Shown here: positions 16,800-24,273 of the stretch, in pieces
Layout of the letters: each line of letters opens with the position of its first letter
Numbering within the stretch: the stretch's first letter is position 1
Source of the DNA: Clostridia bacterium
GTDB taxonomy: Bacteria; Bacillota; Clostridia; Oscillospirales; Acutalibacteraceae
Direction: 5' to 3'
Assembly: GCA_017468425.1 (NCBI GenBank)
Contig: JAFUIO010000025.1
Coordinates: forward strand, 49,325 to 113,324
DNA length: 64,000 nucleotides
Notes under the pieces: model-generated
Seen by the model: only the letters and a program-made list of their open reading frames with translations
Databases searched by the model: none
What the model was told of the DNA's origin: nothing
Translations under genes and position numbers: made by a program

Positions 16800-17678
16800 A
16801 TGTGTCAGAAAATATTATCATTTTTACTTTCTGTAATTATGTGTGTTCTGAATTTTTTGGGTATTCCGCTCAATAAAAATGAGATGAAAAAATTTGAAGA
16901 AGTTTCTTACGGCTCTCACGAAAGACATACTTTCAATCTTTATCTTCCTGCAGGTAAAAAGGAAACAGGGCTTGTACTGATGATTCACGGAGGCGCGTGG
17001 ATTGGTGGCGATAAAGCTGAATTCAATGCAAAGCTTGAAGAAATATCTGAAATGGGATATGCCGCTGCCGCTGTAAATTATCGATATATTTCAGATGATG
17101 TTGATTTGCTTGATATTATGGATGACCTCCAGGCAGCAACAGAAAAAATTAAAAATATAGGAAAAGAAAACGGGGTAGATATCAACGGTATGCTTCTCAC
17201 CGGAGGCTCTGCAGGCGGACATCTTTCTCTTCTGTATGCTTATTCACGTGATGATGTTTCTGCAATCAGGCCGGTTGCTGTTGTAAGCTATTGCGGACCT
17301 ACTGACCTGAGTGATGATGCTTATTATTTTGACAACGGAATCGGTGATTCAGAATATGTAGCTCAGGTTTTGTCATGGGCTTGCGGATATAAGCACACGT
17401 TTGCAACAAGAGCTGATGCAAAAGAAGCCTTGTGGAATGTTTCACCTCTTAAATATGTTGATAAAAATACTGTTCCTACCGTTATAAACCATGGTATGGT
17501 TGACAATATTGTTCCTTTTGCGAATGCTGAAGCGCTTAATCTTAAACTCACAGAGCTTGGTATTGAGCACGAATTCAATGCTTATCCGAATTCAGGTCAC
17601 GGACTTTTTGAGGACGCTGAAAATGTTGCAATTGCAGATGAACTTTACTATAAATATATCAGAACATATCTCAGCTAA
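16800..17678 (+). CDS. Alpha/beta hydrolase (esterase/lipase), exported or membrane-anchored
   Basis: The 292-residue protein has an N-terminal hydrophobic segment (about 4-22) that acts as signal peptide or anchor. The alpha/beta hydrolase domain has the oxyanion HGGAW motif, the nucleophile elbow GGSAGGHL, and a late GHGLF His near the end; an acidic residue near DNIVPF completes the likely triad. HGGxW plus GxSAGG is the pattern of the hormone-sensitive lipase/carboxylesterase group. Substrate unknown; a role in deacetylating polysaccharides is possible in this glycosidase-rich surrounding. It is monocistronic, ending at a strong terminator. Confidence 0.8.
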   Translation: MCQKILSFLLSVIMCVLNFLGIPLNKNEMKKFEEVSYGSHERHTFNLYLPAGKKETGLVLMIHGGAWIGGDKAEFNAKLEEISEMGYAAAAVNYRYISDDVDLLDIMDDLQAATEKIKNIGKENGVDINGMLLTGGSAGGHLSLLYAYSRDDVSAIRPVAVVSYCGPTDLSDDAYYFDNGIGDSEYVAQVLSWACGYKHTFATRADAKEALWNVSPLKYVDKNTVPTVINHGMVDNIVPFANAEALNLKLTELGIEHEFNAYPNSGHGLFEDAENVAIADELYYKYIRTYLS

Positions 17679-17708
17679 ATTTGTATTTATACTTTCAGAG
17701 TGAAACAC

Positions 17709-17747
17709 AGCTACAGAAGTTTTAAAATTTCTGTAGCTGTTTTTTTA
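17709..17747 (+). terminator. Terminator of the esterase gene
   Basis: AGCTACAGAA (17709-17718) pairs with TTCTGTAGCT (17729-17738), then a T run. Confidence 0.88.
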
Positions 17748-17838
17748 TTGTGCAATCAAAATATAGCTTTATAATCCTGTCAATCAGGCGGAAAAGGTTT
17801 TTCACTATCCTGTTTAAAAAATATCAATTAATGAGTAG

Positions 17839-17867
17839 TTGAAAAAACATAATAAAAATTATAAACT
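17839..17867 (+). promoter_or_regulatory. Probable promoter of the large XRE regulator gene
   Basis: TTGAAA (17839-17844), 17-base spacer, TAAACT (17862-17867), 48 bases before the ATG. Confidence 0.5.
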
Positions 17868-17915
17868 AATGACAGAAGATACGTAACTTCACAATTTATT
17901 TAAGAGGTTTTTATT

Positions 17916-19007
17916 ATGAAATTGAATATAGGCGAAAATATAAAAAGTTTAAGAAAACAAAATGATATAACACAGGAACAGCTTGCGGAAATGCTTGGAG
18001 TTTCCTGTCAGTCTGTTTCACGGTGGGAGTCAGGTGTCTGTTATCCCGATATGGAACTTTTACCGCAACTTGCAAAAATTTTTGAAATTACGGTAGATAA
18101 AATTTTAGGTGTTGACGATATTGCAGAAAATAAAAAGGTTGAAGAATATCTTGAACGTTTTCAGAAAGCTATCAACAAGGGAAAGATAGACGAGTGTATT
18201 GCAATTGCCCGTGAAGGGGTTGCGGAATATCCTAATAATTACGTTTTGCTTGATAAGCTGATGTGTGCTTTGTTTTGCTCTATAGATAACTCAGGAAACA
18301 TTCCCGATTGGGAAGAAAATATGGAGAAGTATGATACTGAAATTACGGCACTCGGTGAACGGATAATGAAATACTGCCCCGATCAGAATATTCGCATTGC
18401 AGCAACAGCGAGACTTGCTTTTAACCATGTTTTGCACGAAAGAAAGGCAATAGGCAGGCAGATTTATGAAACATTGCCACCGATGGAACTATGTCGTGAA
18501 ATGCATATCTGGTGGGCTTTGGAAGAGGAAGAAAAACTTACTTTTTTACAAAAAGCAATTAAAGATAGTTATGAGTTGTTAAATACTTTCATCTGGCTTT
18601 TAGCTGATGCAGATGTTGTTGATGTAGAAACTGAACTTATTGCCATAAAGAAATTGTTTGAGCTGGAAAAACTGATTCTTGACGGCAATCGTCCAAACAA
18701 CAACTGGGGTTCTGTGTGGCTTGATTTTGATATTGCAAAAAGATATGCACTTATGGGTGATTATGATAATATGTACAAGCACCTGTATATAGCAGTCGAT
18801 GAAGCAAAAGCGTTTGATAATCGCCCTGATGAGCAGAAATACAGTGCTGTTCTGATTGGTGAAATTACAGAAAGAAAACTTGATTTTGAAACTTCCGATA
18901 CCAGACCTCTTTGCGAAATACTTCGTGATAAATGGTTGATTCATGATGAATTCGATTGTGTGCGTGATTCGGATGAATTCAGAGCAATAGTTGAAAGTCT
19001 TAATTGA
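17916..19007 (+). CDS. XRE-family regulator with large helical C-terminal domain
   Basis: The 363-residue protein starts with a Cro/C1 HTH (about 1-60): IGENIKSLRKQNDITQEQLA and the recognition helix SVSRWESGVCYPDMELL. The remaining ~300 residues are helical, Trp/Glu/Leu-rich and TPR-like, a layout seen in many Clostridia regulators of unknown ligand. AAGAGG precedes ATG 17916. The downstream antiporter gene has its own promoter but is a possible target. No enzymatic motif was seen. Confidence 0.82.
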   Translation: MKLNIGENIKSLRKQNDITQEQLAEMLGVSCQSVSRWESGVCYPDMELLPQLAKIFEITVDKILGVDDIAENKKVEEYLERFQKAINKGKIDECIAIAREGVAEYPNNYVLLDKLMCALFCSIDNSGNIPDWEENMEKYDTEITALGERIMKYCPDQNIRIAATARLAFNHVLHERKAIGRQIYETLPPMELCREMHIWWALEEEEKLTFLQKAIKDSYELLNTFIWLLADADVVDVETELIAIKKLFELEKLILDGNRPNNNWGSVWLDFDIAKRYALMGDYDNMYKHLYIAVDEAKAFDNRPDEQKYSAVLIGEITERKLDFETSDTRPLCEILRDKWLIHDEFDCVRDSDEFRAIVESLN

Positions 19008-19076
19008 ACGTAAGATTGTCGATAAAAATAACCAAATTAATCATATATAAGAATGATTATTTGTCAAATATTTGCC

Positions 19077-19105
19077 TTGAAATTTTTGGTGCAAAGGAGT
19101 ATTAT
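19077..19105 (+). promoter_or_regulatory. Promoter of the antiporter gene
   Basis: TTGAAA (19077-19082), 17-base spacer, TATTAT (19100-19105). The spacer includes AAAGGAG, which could alternatively be a ribosome site for a TTG start at 19111. A hairpin TTGCTGTG/CACAGCAA sits in the leader (about 19111-19138). Confidence 0.5.
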
Positions 19106-19164
19106 TTGCGTTGCTGTGTGAATATATTTTCACAGCAACTATAAAAATGAAGAAGGCAATTTTA

Positions 19165-20442
19165 ATGGGTACATCTTTATTATGTCTTGCTACTGCTCTT
19201 ATCGGCGGTTTGTTATTATCAAGACTTACGAAAAAAATCAATCTTCCGGCAGTTACAGGTTATCTTGTGGCAGGTATTCTTATCGGTCCGTTTGTTCTCG
19301 GACAGTTAGGCGTTTCAGGACTTGGTTTCCAGAGCCTTGAACAGGTTGAAACGATGAATATTATCACTCAGACAGCTCTTGGATTTATCGCTTTTACTAT
19401 CGGTAATGAGTTCCGTTTGTCGCAGCTTAAGAAAATGGGCAGCAGTGCTATTACAATCGGTATTCTCCAGGCTGTTATCACAACATTGGTTGTGGATGCA
19501 ATACTTATAGCTTTGCATTTCTGCTTCCCGGAAATTATCACAATTCCCTGCGCAATTACCCTTGGTGCGATTGCATCTGCAACAGCTCCTGCGGCAACGC
19601 TGATGGTTGTAAGGCAGTACAAAGCAGACGGTCCTCTTACAAGACTTCTTATGCTTGTTGTTGCCATTGATGACGCAGTAGGTTTGGTGCTTTTCAGCGT
19701 ATCTTTCGGTGTTGCAACTGCTTTGTCACACGGTCAGGTAAGCGTTCTTGCAGTTGTGGTAGAGCCGATTGTTGAAATTATTCTTTCTCTTGTGCTGGGC
19801 AGTCTTATGGGATGGCTTCTCAACTTTGTTGAACAGTTCTTCCATTCAAGAAGTAAACGTATGACAATTTCTGTGGCTTTTGTTCTTCTTACAGTAGGAC
19901 TTTCTCAGCTTAAATTCCAGATTGCAGGAGTTCATTGCGGATTCTCACTTCTTCTTGTATGTATGATGACAGGTACAATTTTCTGCAATATCTGTCCCAC
20001 ATCAGAAGAATTGATGGAACGTGTTGACAACTGGGTTATGCCCCTTAACGTTCTGTTCTTCGTAATTTCAGGTGCAGAGCTTGATATGAATGTCCTTGCA
20101 CAGCCCGTAACAATTATCGTTGGTGTTGTATACATATTTGCACGTTCATTAGGTAAGTATTATGGCTCAGCTATAAGCTGTAAGCTGACACACCAGAGCA
20201 AACCTATAACAGATAATCTCGGTATTACTTTGTTGCCTCAGGCAGGTGTGGCTCTCGGAATGGCATTGACAGCATCTTCTCTTGAAAACGGAGAACTGGT
20301 AAGAAACGTTGTTCTGTTCGCAGTGCTTATATATGAGCTTGTTGGTCCTGCACTTACTAAACGTTCACTTCTTAAGGTCGGAGAAATCAGACCTGAAGGA
20401 AGCACAAGTGCACGTAGACATAACGAGCCTAAAGAACATTGA
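19165..20442 (+). CDS. Cation:proton antiporter (CPA2-type sodium/proton exchanger)
   Basis: About 425 residues with roughly 11-12 transmembrane segments. The first segments carry the family pattern LPAVTGYLVAGILIGP, and AIDDAVGLVLFSV contains the paired Asp expected at the ion-binding site. The protein lacks a C-terminal TrkA-N regulatory domain. It probably exchanges sodium or potassium for protons across the cell membrane. I chose ATG 19165 because AGAAGG (19151-19156) is 8 bases upstream and homologues start just before the first helix. In-frame alternatives are ATG 19147 and TTG 19111. Confidence 0.87.
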   Translation: MGTSLLCLATALIGGLLLSRLTKKINLPAVTGYLVAGILIGPFVLGQLGVSGLGFQSLEQVETMNIITQTALGFIAFTIGNEFRLSQLKKMGSSAITIGILQAVITTLVVDAILIALHFCFPEIITIPCAITLGAIASATAPAATLMVVRQYKADGPLTRLLMLVVAIDDAVGLVLFSVSFGVATALSHGQVSVLAVVVEPIVEIILSLVLGSLMGWLLNFVEQFFHSRSKRMTISVAFVLLTVGLSQLKFQIAGVHCGFSLLLVCMMTGTIFCNICPTSEELMERVDNWVMPLNVLFFVISGAELDMNVLAQPVTIIVGVVYIFARSLGKYYGSAISCKLTHQSKPITDNLGITLLPQAGVALGMALTASSLENGELVRNVVLFAVLIYELVGPALTKRSLLKVGEIRPEGSTSARRHNEPKEH

Positions 20443-20460
20443 AATTACATTTGAATATAA

Positions 20461-20500
20461 AAAATCCCTCTGCTGAGTTATACGAGCAGGGGGATTTATA
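20461..20500. terminator. Terminator between convergent genes
   Basis: AAATCCCTCTGCT (20462-20474) pairs with AGCAGGGGGATTT (20485-20497). The T tract is strong on the minus strand and weak on the plus strand. Confidence 0.75.
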
Positions 20501-20513
20501 TGTTATGGAAATA

Positions 20514-20870
20514 TTATTTTGTGTTTTCTTTTGCAGTGTTGATAGAGGCAATGAGGATTTTTTTTATTTCAAGACAATCTGATAGCAGGGATTCACTCGT
20601 TTTATCATTAATATATTCTGATATATGAAGCAACTTTATCCAGTATTCTGTTTCGGCTGTTTCTTTCAGGGCAATGTGCATTTTGGAAATGAAATCAGCT
20701 TTGCTTTGTCCATAGTTTGCTTCGCTGATGTTTGCACCTATACTTGTGCCACTGCGGACAATTTGCTTAGAAATTATTGTCTCTTTTTTATTTTTTATTA
20801 AATGCTGATGCAACTTAACAATACGAGATGCAAAAACTATTGATTTGTCAATAAGTAAATTTTCTTTCAT
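20514..20870 (-). CDS. Four-helix-bundle protein (23S rRNA intervening-sequence protein family)
   Basis: A 118-residue helical protein with family features: FASRIVKLHQHL in helix 1, ISKQIVRSGTSIGANISEANYGQSKADFISKMHIALKE across helices 2-3, and ETEYWIKLL. Proteins of this family were first seen in 23S rRNA intervening sequences but are mostly free-standing with unknown function. ATG 20870 is chosen: GGTGG precedes it and a promoter at 20893-20921 lies inside the longer open frame, which therefore cannot be entirely coding. It is neighbour to AT-rich inverted repeats and tRNA genes. Confidence 0.85.
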   Translation of the reverse strand: MKENLLIDKSIVFASRIVKLHQHLIKNKKETIISKQIVRSGTSIGANISEANYGQSKADFISKMHIALKETAETEYWIKLLHISEYINDKTSESLLSDCLEIKKILIASINTAKENTK

Positions 20871-20892
20871 TAAGAATACCACCTTTTGTTTT

Positions 20893-20921
20893 ATTATAGC
20901 ATAAGCGGATTTAATAATCAA
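20893..20921 (-). promoter_or_regulatory. Promoter of the four-helix-bundle gene
   Basis: Minus strand TTGATT (20921-20916), 17-base spacer, TATAAT (20898-20893). It fixes the gene start at 20870. Confidence 0.7.
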
Positions 20922-20943
20922 TTGTTCATTATTCATCAGCGTA

Positions 20944-21014
20944 GCGATTTCATCATTCATTATTCATTACGAAAATCCGTTTTAATGAATGATGAATATT
21001 GAATAATGAATAAT
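20944..21014. repeat. AT-rich inverted repeat built of ATTCAT units
   Basis: Repeated ATTCAT units (20949-20968) face inverted ATGAAT units (20985-21012) around a CGAAAATCCG centre. It separates the four-helix-bundle gene from the tRNA-Ser genes. The nearby AAAATCCG motif recurs in the tRNA terminator, so part of the similarity could be duplication. Confidence 0.6.
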
Positions 21015-21020
21015 ACAAAA

Positions 21021-21054
21021 CAAAAATCCGCTCTCTTGCGAGAACGGATTTTCG
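21021..21054 (-). terminator. Terminator of tRNA-Ser(GCT)
   Basis: On the minus strand AAAATCCG plus TCTC pairs with GAGA plus CGGATTTT around a GCAA tetraloop, followed by T residues. Confidence 0.8.
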
Positions 21055-21057
21055 TTT

Positions 21058-21148
21058 TGGCGGAGAAGAGGAGACTCGAACTCCTGCGCCGGTTACCCGA
21101 CCTACGCCCTTAGCAGGGGCGCCTCGTCACCAACTTGAGTACTTCTCC
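21058..21148 (-). tRNA. tRNA-Ser (anticodon GCT)
   Basis: A 91-nt class II tRNA with encoded CCA (TGG at 21058-21060 on the plus strand). Acceptor stem GGAGAAG/CTTCTCC, anticodon loop CTGCTAA between CCC and GGG, a long variable arm (GTCGGGTAACCGGC region) and T loop TTCGAGT. The long variable arm and the anticodon identify serine, reading AGC/AGT. Confidence 0.95.
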
Positions 21149-21173
21149 ATTGGTAGCGTTACTTCTCTTTAAA

Positions 21174-21204
21174 GTATAAAACAGCAAACCGAAATTTGCT
21201 GTTT
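21174..21204 (-). terminator. Hairpin between the two tRNA-Ser genes
   Basis: AAACAGCAAA (21179-21188) pairs with TTTGCTGTTT (21195-21204). On the minus strand it follows tRNA-Ser(TGA) and ends in TTTATA, so it is a terminator-like or processing hairpin; some read-through must feed the next tRNA unless that has its own promoter. Confidence 0.55.
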
Positions 21205-21213
21205 GTTTGTAAA

Positions 21214-21302
21214 TGGCGGAGAGAGTGGGATTCGAACCCACGGTACGTTGCCGTACGACGGTTTTCAAGACCGTTCCGTTATAACCACTTCGGTATCTCT
21301 CC
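21214..21302 (-). tRNA. tRNA-Ser (anticodon TGA)
   Basis: An 89-nt class II tRNA with encoded CCA. Acceptor GGAGAGA/TCTCTCC, anticodon loop CTTGAAA (anticodon TGA), a long variable arm (CGTACGGCAACGTACC region) and T loop TTCGAAT. Reads TCA and other TCN codons. Confidence 0.95.
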
Positions 21303-21333
21303 GTATTTGTAGTTTGCTCTTAAAGCGTAGTTT

Positions 21334-21362
21334 ATGATATCACAATATTTCCAAGTTGTCAA
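21334..21362 (-). promoter_or_regulatory. Promoter of the tRNA-Ser genes
   Basis: Minus strand TTGACA (21362-21357), 17-base spacer, TATCAT (21339-21334), 32 bases before the mature 5' end. Confidence 0.75.
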
Positions 21363-21466
21363 GACCTTTTTTGAAAATAAAATAAAAACAATAATAATAT
21401 ATGAACTTTTACTAATTTTATTACCATATTATCTTTTTGTTTGGTTGTCAGGAAAGTCTTTTTTTC

Positions 21467-21495
21467 TTGACACCGGAACAACTTTGAAGTATAAT
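21467..21495 (+). promoter_or_regulatory. Consensus promoter of the oadB-like pair
   Basis: TTGACA (21467-21472), 17-base spacer, TATAAT (21490-21495), 77 bases before the start at 21572. Confidence 0.85.
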
Positions 21496-21571
21496 GATAA
21501 ACTGGAAGAGGTTGTGGACGCAAAATGGTAAAAAAGCGTTTTCAGCCTGAAAATAACGGAGGTTTTATTTT

Positions 21572-22678
21572 ATGGACGTATTATTTCAGCCACTGTTGTC
21601 AATTTTTGACCAGCCTAAAATGGTTGTAATGTGGGTTATCGGTGCAGTGCTTATTTTCCTTGCTATAAAAAAGGAAATGGAACCTACACTTCTTTTACCG
21701 ATGGGATTCGGTGCAATTCTTGTTAACCTTCCCGAATCAGGTGCAAAGAGTGTTATTGATGCATTGTTCCAGGTTGGTATTGAATATCACGAATTATTCC
21801 CGCTTATTCTTTTTATCGGTATCGGTGCTATGATTGACTTTGAACCGTTGCTTACGAACCCGAAGCTGATGTTCTTCGGTGCGGCGGCACAGTTCGGTAT
21901 TTTCTTCACACTCGGTGCAGCTTCACTTCTCGGATTTGCCCCCAATGATGCGGCATCAATCGCAATTATCGGTGCGGCAGACGGCCCCACAGCAATTTAC
22001 GTTGCACAGATACTCAAATCCAATTTCCTTCCCGCTATTATGGTTGCTGCATATTCTTATATGGCTCTTGTGCCTATTGTTCAGCCGCCGATTATCAAGC
22101 TCTGCACAACAAAAGCAGAAAGAAAAATCAAAATGGCTTACGAAGGAAAGAAAGTTTCAAAAACAACAAAAATTCTTTTCCCCATTATCATCACAATGAT
22201 TGTTGGTGTTGTTGCTCCTGATTCAGTTGCACTTATCGGTTTCCTTATGTTCGGTAACCTTATCCGTGAATGCGGTGTGCTCAACTCACTTTCAGAAACA
22301 GCACAGAATGTTCTTGCAAACCTTATCACAATTTTCCTCGGAATTACAATTGCTTCAAAAATGACTGCAAACGAATTCCTCCGCGTGGAAACTCTTCTTA
22401 TTATGGGTCTTGGCCTTGTAGCATTCGTATTCGATACTTTCGGCGGAATTATGCTTGCAAAGTTTATGAACCTTTTCCTGAAGAAAAACAAAATCAATCC
22501 TATGATTGGTGCAGCAGGTATTTCTGCATTCCCCATGTCAGCACGTGTTGTTCACAAAATGGGTCTTGAGGAAGATAATCAGAACTTCCTTCTCATGCAC
22601 TCAATCGGTGTTAACGTTTCAGGACAGATTGCATCTGTTATCGCAGGCGGTCTTATCCTTGCATTCTACGGTAATTAA
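21572..22678 (+). CDS. Sodium ion-translocating decarboxylase, beta subunit
   Basis: A 368-residue, strongly hydrophobic protein of the OadB/GcdB/MmdB family, the integral membrane part of biotin-dependent sodium-pumping decarboxylases. Characteristic segments are LFIGIGAMIDFEPLL, AIIGAADGPTAIYV (conserved Asp in the sodium path), GNLIRECGVLNSLSETAQN and IGAAGISAFPMSARVVH. GGAGG precedes ATG 21572. The next gene is a gamma-like small subunit. The carboxyltransferase alpha and biotin-carrier subunits are not in the window, so the substrate (oxaloacetate, glutaconyl-CoA or methylmalonyl-CoA) is undetermined. Confidence 0.93.
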   Translation: MDVLFQPLLSIFDQPKMVVMWVIGAVLIFLAIKKEMEPTLLLPMGFGAILVNLPESGAKSVIDALFQVGIEYHELFPLILFIGIGAMIDFEPLLTNPKLMFFGAAAQFGIFFTLGAASLLGFAPNDAASIAIIGAADGPTAIYVAQILKSNFLPAIMVAAYSYMALVPIVQPPIIKLCTTKAERKIKMAYEGKKVSKTTKILFPIIITMIVGVVAPDSVALIGFLMFGNLIRECGVLNSLSETAQNVLANLITIFLGITIASKMTANEFLRVETLLIMGLGLVAFVFDTFGGIMLAKFMNLFLKKNKINPMIGAAGISAFPMSARVVHKMGLEEDNQNFLLMHSIGVNVSGQIASVIAGGLILAFYGN

Positions 22679-22692
22679 GGAGGAGATAATAT

Positions 22693-22869
22693 ATGTTTGA
22701 AATTGATTTTCAGGCTTTTCTTGATGCACTGCCCAATATAGGCAAAGGCTATTTAGGTATATTTGCTGTTACTGCAGTTATCGTGCTTATCGTTTATATG
22801 TTCAATACAATCCCCGAAAAAGTGTATGAACACGAAAGAAAAAAAGACGAAGCAAAGAAAAATAAATAA
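22693..22869 (+). CDS. Small membrane protein, sodium-pump gamma-subunit-like (58 residues)
   Basis: A short gene reading MFEIDFQAFLDALP, then GKGYLGIFAVTAVIVLIVY as a single transmembrane helix (about 19-37), then a charged tail ending KKDEAKKNK. A strong AAGGAGG (22678-22684) sits 8 bases before the ATG and overlaps the end of the beta-subunit gene. GKGxxGIF before one helix and a charged tail resemble OadG-type gamma subunits, which help assemble the decarboxylase. The usual Pro/Ala linker and metal-binding C-terminus are absent. A terminator follows immediately. Confidence 0.75.
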   Translation: MFEIDFQAFLDALPNIGKGYLGIFAVTAVIVLIVYMFNTIPEKVYEHERKKDEAKKNK

Positions 22870-22873
22870 GTGT

Positions 22874-22906
22874 AAAACCGACATCTTAACGGATGTCGGT
22901 TTTTGT
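22874..22906 (+). terminator. Terminator of the sodium-pump pair
   Basis: AAAACCGACATC (22874-22885) pairs with GATGTCGGTTTT (22892-22903), then more T. Confidence 0.9.
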
Positions 22907-22921
22907 TTATCTGCAGGGTTT

Positions 22922-22957
22922 GCACACTGTGATTTACCGGCTTCGCACACTGTGATT
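22922..22957. repeat. Direct repeat GCACACTGTGATT upstream of the radical SAM operon
   Basis: The 13-mer occurs at 22922-22934 and 22945-22957, start-to-start distance 23 bp, about two DNA turns. Each contains the small palindrome CACACTGTG. The second copy ends 3 bases before the -35 box at 22961, a position suited to an activator or repressor. Confidence 0.6.
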
Positions 22958-22960
22958 ATA

Positions 22961-22989
22961 TTGACTTTAAGGCGTGTTTATGGTATCAT
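22961..22989 (+). promoter_or_regulatory. Promoter of the 23.0-35.6 kb operon
   Basis: TTGACT (22961-22966), 17-base spacer, TATCAT (22984-22989), 40 bases before the first start codon. Confidence 0.65.
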
Positions 22990-23029
22990 TAAATTTGTAT
23001 AAGTGTATATTTTCGGGAGGAGAATTATA

Positions 23030-24259
23030 ATGCTTTTCAGTAAAAATGCTAAGAAAGATTTATCCCCAAAAAATAATATTTTTTCATCGGCACTTTCATG
23101 TTATCTGTTTCCGTTTATAGTATTTGGTGGGTATCTGCTTTACTGTATTCTGGGTAAGCTTATTCCGCATGCGAGCGGATATTATCTGATTCACTATCTT
23201 TATACATATGACCGCGGATATATTTCCAGAGGTCTTGTCGGTGAAATAATCAGTAAATTTACAGATACGGTAACTGACGATATCACGAGAACTGTTATAA
23301 CCATATTTTCAGCTCTTTTAATGCTGGGTATGACACTCTGCATCGGTAAGGCATTAAGTAAAGTAAGGCTTGATAAAGAAAGGCTGATGCTTGTTCTTTT
23401 CGTTGTAGTTATGGTGTTTATGATTCCAATGCCGTATAAATTTTATTATGTTGATCTTAAACTTGATAAACTTGTATGGGCTCTTACTTTATTCTCCGTT
23501 TATCTTGCTGATAACAAAATCGGAAGATGGCTTGTGCCTGTGATTTGTGCAGTTGCAACTGTAGTAAATCCTGTTTTTGTTTTTACAAGTATGATTCTTA
23601 TTGCAATTATTCTTCTCCAGGAATTTTATTCAAGCGGTATGTCAAAGAGCGGCGGAATACTCTGCGGAATTACATACATTGCGATTATCGCACTTGCACT
23701 GCTCGCTCCCATTTCTGAAAGATGGGTTGAGTTTTCCAATGCAGGCGAAATGGTAGATTATTTCTTTAACCGTTACGCAGGAGAGCTTACCACCGACGAT
23801 CGTGAACGATTTATAAATTTGTGGCTTATCGATTTCTTCCTGCCGGCAGATAAATTTTTCAGTACGTCAATAGAAGTGTTCTTTAAAAACTGGGGTATGG
23901 GTCTGAAGACAATATTGAATATTATCTTCGTTGCTTTACCTGCTTATATTTTCCTCGGTACATTCTGGAAAAAAGCGATTAAAACAGAAGAAGATAAATT
24001 CCAGAAATTTATCTATTTCCTCTGTCTGATTTCTCCTGTAGTTGTTGTTCCCCCTGTGTTGCTTTCGTGGGAATTCTCAAAGCTTTTCAATAACAATATT
24101 CTTGTTCAGGCAGGGCTTATCGTTTACTTTATAGTAAGAAATAATTCTGCAGTTGTAAGCGTATGCAAAGAAATAAAAGAGTGGGGTAAAAAACATCTTG
24201 CAGCATCGGCTGCAGCCATTATTTATCTTTTATCTTGTTTTGCAGTATTGTTTAATTAA
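23030..24259 (+). CDS. Multi-spanning membrane protein of unknown function
   Basis: A 409-residue protein with about nine or ten transmembrane segments. GGGAGGAG (23016-23023) supports ATG 23030. Near the start, after the first membrane segment, comes YTYDRGYISRGLVGEI, a polar conserved-looking loop between helices that could be an active-site loop, as in GT-C type glycosyltransferases; this is only a structural analogy. A second large external loop (about 235-285) follows. It is the first gene of the operon with another membrane protein, a sugar kinase/nucleotidyltransferase and four radical SAM proteins, so a role in transfer or export of a modified sugar is plausible. Confidence 0.7.
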   Translation: MLFSKNAKKDLSPKNNIFSSALSCYLFPFIVFGGYLLYCILGKLIPHASGYYLIHYLYTYDRGYISRGLVGEIISKFTDTVTDDITRTVITIFSALLMLGMTLCIGKALSKVRLDKERLMLVLFVVVMVFMIPMPYKFYYVDLKLDKLVWALTLFSVYLADNKIGRWLVPVICAVATVVNPVFVFTSMILIAIILLQEFYSSGMSKSGGILCGITYIAIIALALLAPISERWVEFSNAGEMVDYFFNRYAGELTTDDRERFINLWLIDFFLPADKFFSTSIEVFFKNWGMGLKTILNIIFVALPAYIFLGTFWKKAIKTEEDKFQKFIYFLCLISPVVVVPPVLLSWEFSKLFNNNILVQAGLIVYFIVRNNSAVVSVCKEIKEWGKKHLAASAAAIIYLLSCFAVLFN

Positions 24260-24273
24260 GGAGAGTGTTTATT

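Noticed and set aside
20871..20960. 30-residue N-terminal extension of the four-helix-bundle protein
   Set aside because: A well-formed promoter (20893-20921) lies inside it, and a ribosome site precedes ATG 20870, so the extension is read-through of repeat-derived sequence.
21334..21531. 65-residue hydrophobic open frame ahead of the sodium-pump beta subunit
   Set aside because: It has no ribosome site, begins inside the tRNA promoter and contains the consensus promoter of the next gene (21467-21495).
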